DNA of 64,000 nucleotides, from contig CAJUSF010000051.1 of assembly GCA_910588945.1 (NCBI GenBank), positions 14,873 to 78,872 of the forward strand, given 5' to 3'. This document shows positions 62,433-64,000 of this stretch, piece after piece. How positions within the stretch are numbered: the first letter of the stretch is position 1; each line of letters begins with the position of its first letter. A model generated the notes under the pieces. That model had not been told where the DNA came from, searched no databases, and saw nothing but the letters and a program-made list of their open reading frames with translations. Source of the stretch: an uncultured Eggerthellaceae bacterium (lineage in GTDB: Bacteria; Actinomycetota; Coriobacteriia; Coriobacteriales; Eggerthellaceae). Position numbers and translations under genes: made by a program.

Positions 62433-63506
62433 TTATTCGCCAATCTCAATCACATCGCACTCGGAGGTAGCCACGTCTCGATGCTTCTCATCACCTTCGG
62501 AAACATCGACATCGATTATCTTCTCGCCTGCAACCACATCGGAATCATCGACATACGCCGTTTCAGATGTCGAAGGTGAGGCGAATGTCTCCTCAACACC
62601 CATATAGCTTCGTCCAGACGGCTTTTCAATCGCGCCCATAGACTCGTCGAATAAAAAGCGCAGCTTCATCCACATACCAACGCGACTCCAGTCGATACGC
62701 CAGTTGTACAAAAGCTCGAGAAAGTGAATCGTCGGTATACCGAGGTTCACCATATTGAGCTGAAATGCGCAGCTCATACAGGCTGTTACGATTGCATCGG
62801 CGTTCATCTCTTCAGCCTCGTTCACATTGATACGTGCGCATTTGTCAGCCTGCTCGATCTTGCCCGCCGCACGCGGAAGCGACCCACAACAGACCGATTT
62901 CTTCCAAGAATGCTCTGGATCAGCCCAAATGCCTTCAGACAGAATCGCACGCAACCCCCTTGCGAAGTCGCCATATGCGCGATCCGGGCACGAATCATGA
63001 ACCGAGAGCAGTACATCTGCATCTGCGTCAGCTTTGAGCAAAGTGGCAGCCACACGCTTATCTACCTTGTATCCGATATCCGACAAAACCTGCGGAAGCA
63101 CCGCCAACTCCACGTGGCTTGTGCGCTCGTCATCAGCAAACGCCTCACGCAGCGCTTTGACGCAGTTCGGGCAAGCGCACACTATTCGCTCTATGCCCGA
63201 TGCTGCAATATGCTCGCGCATCTGTTCCTCGAAAGCCTCTCGCAGAACATCTCCGCCCTCTTCGTAGCTAAGTATCTTCCCGCAGCAAAGGATCGAGATG
63301 CCGTCAACAATGTCGTGCTGAAGAAGCGTCTCATTTACCGCAGACACGAGCGGCATCGCATAGTTGAGAAACGAACATCCGGGAAAAAGGATACTTTTGT
63401 GACCTTGAGGAATCTCCGCGCCCTTCGTAAGGGAAACGTTTCCCATATCATAATTAAACTCAATAATGCTGCCTGTAAGCGCATCTGTGAAAGCATAATC
63501 TTGCAT
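62433..63506 (-). CDS. HdrB/GlpC-like Cys-rich Fe-S protein (CCG domains)
   Basis: A 357-aa protein with two CCG motifs as in heterodisulfide reductase subunit B. The first is C44, C74-C75-G, C112xxC115 (spacing 30 and 37, as expected); the second runs from DSCPD (about 172) through SVCCGSLPR to CMSC. Each could hold a noncubane [4Fe-4S] cluster or act in electron transfer. The last about 75 residues are acidic and low in complexity. It lies 40 bases upstream of the molybdoenzyme gene, so it is its likely electron partner. Confidence 0.88.
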   Translation of the reverse strand: MQDYAFTDALTGSIIEFNYDMGNVSLTKGAEIPQGHKSILFPGCSFLNYAMPLVSAVNETLLQHDIVDGISILCCGKILSYEEGGDVLREAFEEQMREHIAASGIERIVCACPNCVKALREAFADDERTSHVELAVLPQVLSDIGYKVDKRVAATLLKADADADVLLSVHDSCPDRAYGDFARGLRAILSEGIWADPEHSWKKSVCCGSLPRAAGKIEQADKCARINVNEAEEMNADAIVTACMSCAFQLNMVNLGIPTIHFLELLYNWRIDWSRVGMWMKLRFLFDESMGAIEKPSGRSYMGVEETFASPSTSETAYVDDSDVVAGEKIIDVDVSEGDEKHRDVATSECDVIEIGE

Positions 63507-64000
63507 ATTCGAGCCACCTCACGAGGCCTCAAGACGTCGTTTCCCGCGCCTAGATCCCGTCGTCTACGTTTTTCTTTTGGGAACAATGATACGCCTGATC
63601 GGGCGAGTTTTGAGGTACAAGACGACATAAGGTAGTGGACATCATCCAATATACAGAAGTCGACCATTCAGAACCAACCATATAACGGATTTCTCTACGA
63701 TAAAACGTCCCTCTGGCTGTTTTCATGCACGTTTAGGCGGCTACGCTAGAAATGGCACGGATCGAAACATAGTTCAACCCGCAGATTGGTTGCATGTACG
63801 CATGCGGAAAACGCTTCCAGTCGGAACCCGATACGGCCCTCTGTCATTCATGCGAAGTAGCATCGCGCACTTCGTGCGCTCTATTCATGGAAACGCTTTC
63901 GCGTTTCTAAGTCGAACCCAATTCCTCATTTTGAGTGCATCGCAGAGCATATCTTCGACGACATCGAGCCTGACCCTTTGTTATCTTTCAATGATCCAAC
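63507..64000. other. Right-end region, no gene assigned; two adjacent palindromes
   Basis: No frame has both a start and a ribosome site. Two perfect hairpins lie close together: GCGCAC-TTC-GTGCGC (63865-63879) and GAAACGC-TTTC-GCGTTTC (63890-63907, GAAA loop on the minus strand). The last 75 bases are open on both strands and may be the edge of a gene that continues outside. Confidence 0.4.

Noticed and set aside
63926..64000. Possible 3' end of a minus-strand gene or a plus-strand frame (HFECIAEHIFDDIEPDP) at the window edge
   Set aside because: Both strands are open for only 25 codons or so and neither has a supporting start or family match; the answer lies outside the window.

Overview
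The window looks like a chromosome segment from a moderate-GC member of the Coriobacteriia (Eggerthellaceae-like; a Cryptobacterium-type genome is my guess). The basis is the gene content: twin-arginine-type coiled-coil NlpC/P60 proteins, SecE and L11 with long extensions, many molybdenum and Fe-S functions, an orphan flavo-diiron protein, and a conserved tuf-rpmG-tRNA-Trp-secE-nusG-rplK-rplA block. Genus-level assignment is inference, since no 16S gene is present. Most genes lie on the minus strand.

Layout. 1-8.2 kb: zincin-like peptidase, ZIP metal transporter, secreted NlpC/P60 hydrolase, lysC-asd, pyrG-xerD. 8.7-15.3 kb: a DUF1846 protein and NAD kinase, then murJ with a D-aspartate-ligase-like ATP-grasp gene facing an aspartate/glutamate racemase. 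15.4-20.4 kb: L1, L11, NusG, SecE, L33, EF-Tu and four tRNAs (Trp, Met, Thr, Tyr). 20.7-29 kb: flavo-diiron protein, two paralogous coiled-coil NlpC/P60 proteins flanking a membrane-anchored serine hydrolase, and PutP. 29-36 kb: aminotransferase, DUF4143 ATPase, YebC, pyruvate kinase, MoaC, MoaA. 36.5-40.1 kb: modABC, with an extra extracytoplasmic domain on ModB. 40-54 kb: LCP protein, LigA, a small Phd-like protein, two large disordered membrane proteins sharing a C-terminal domain, then glmS-acpS-nnrD. 54-63.5 kb: PadR and GNAT genes, an XRE/membrane-protein pair, and a minus-strand redox group (HdrB-like Fe-S protein, acetylene-hydratase/catechol-dehydroxylase-like molybdoenzyme, DUF2064 protein, MJ0619-type radical SAM enzyme, ferredoxin-DUF169 protein).

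The most unusual content is intergenic. A dispersed family of about 140-160 nt structured elements occurs at least seven times, in three hairpin classes called A, B and C here. All share a 5' module (consensus about AGGTCGNCGYAAAGGTAGCG) and a 3' end close to GCGTCA. In most copies the 3' end abuts a perfect or near-perfect AT-rich palindrome, usually at the stop codon of the neighbouring gene; the palindromes differ in sequence from site to site. One copy splits the mod operon and two sit head to head in the redox cluster. A second, REP-like family (GTAG plus a GCGCAT-type hairpin) occurs singly, in tandem and as an inverted pair, and some copies are placed as terminators.

Working together: uptake of molybdate (ModABC) and cofactor synthesis (MoaA, MoaC) could feed the molybdoenzyme near the right end. 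MurJ, the putative D-Asp ligase, racemase, GlmS, LCP protein and NlpC/P60 hydrolases form a dispersed cell-envelope set.
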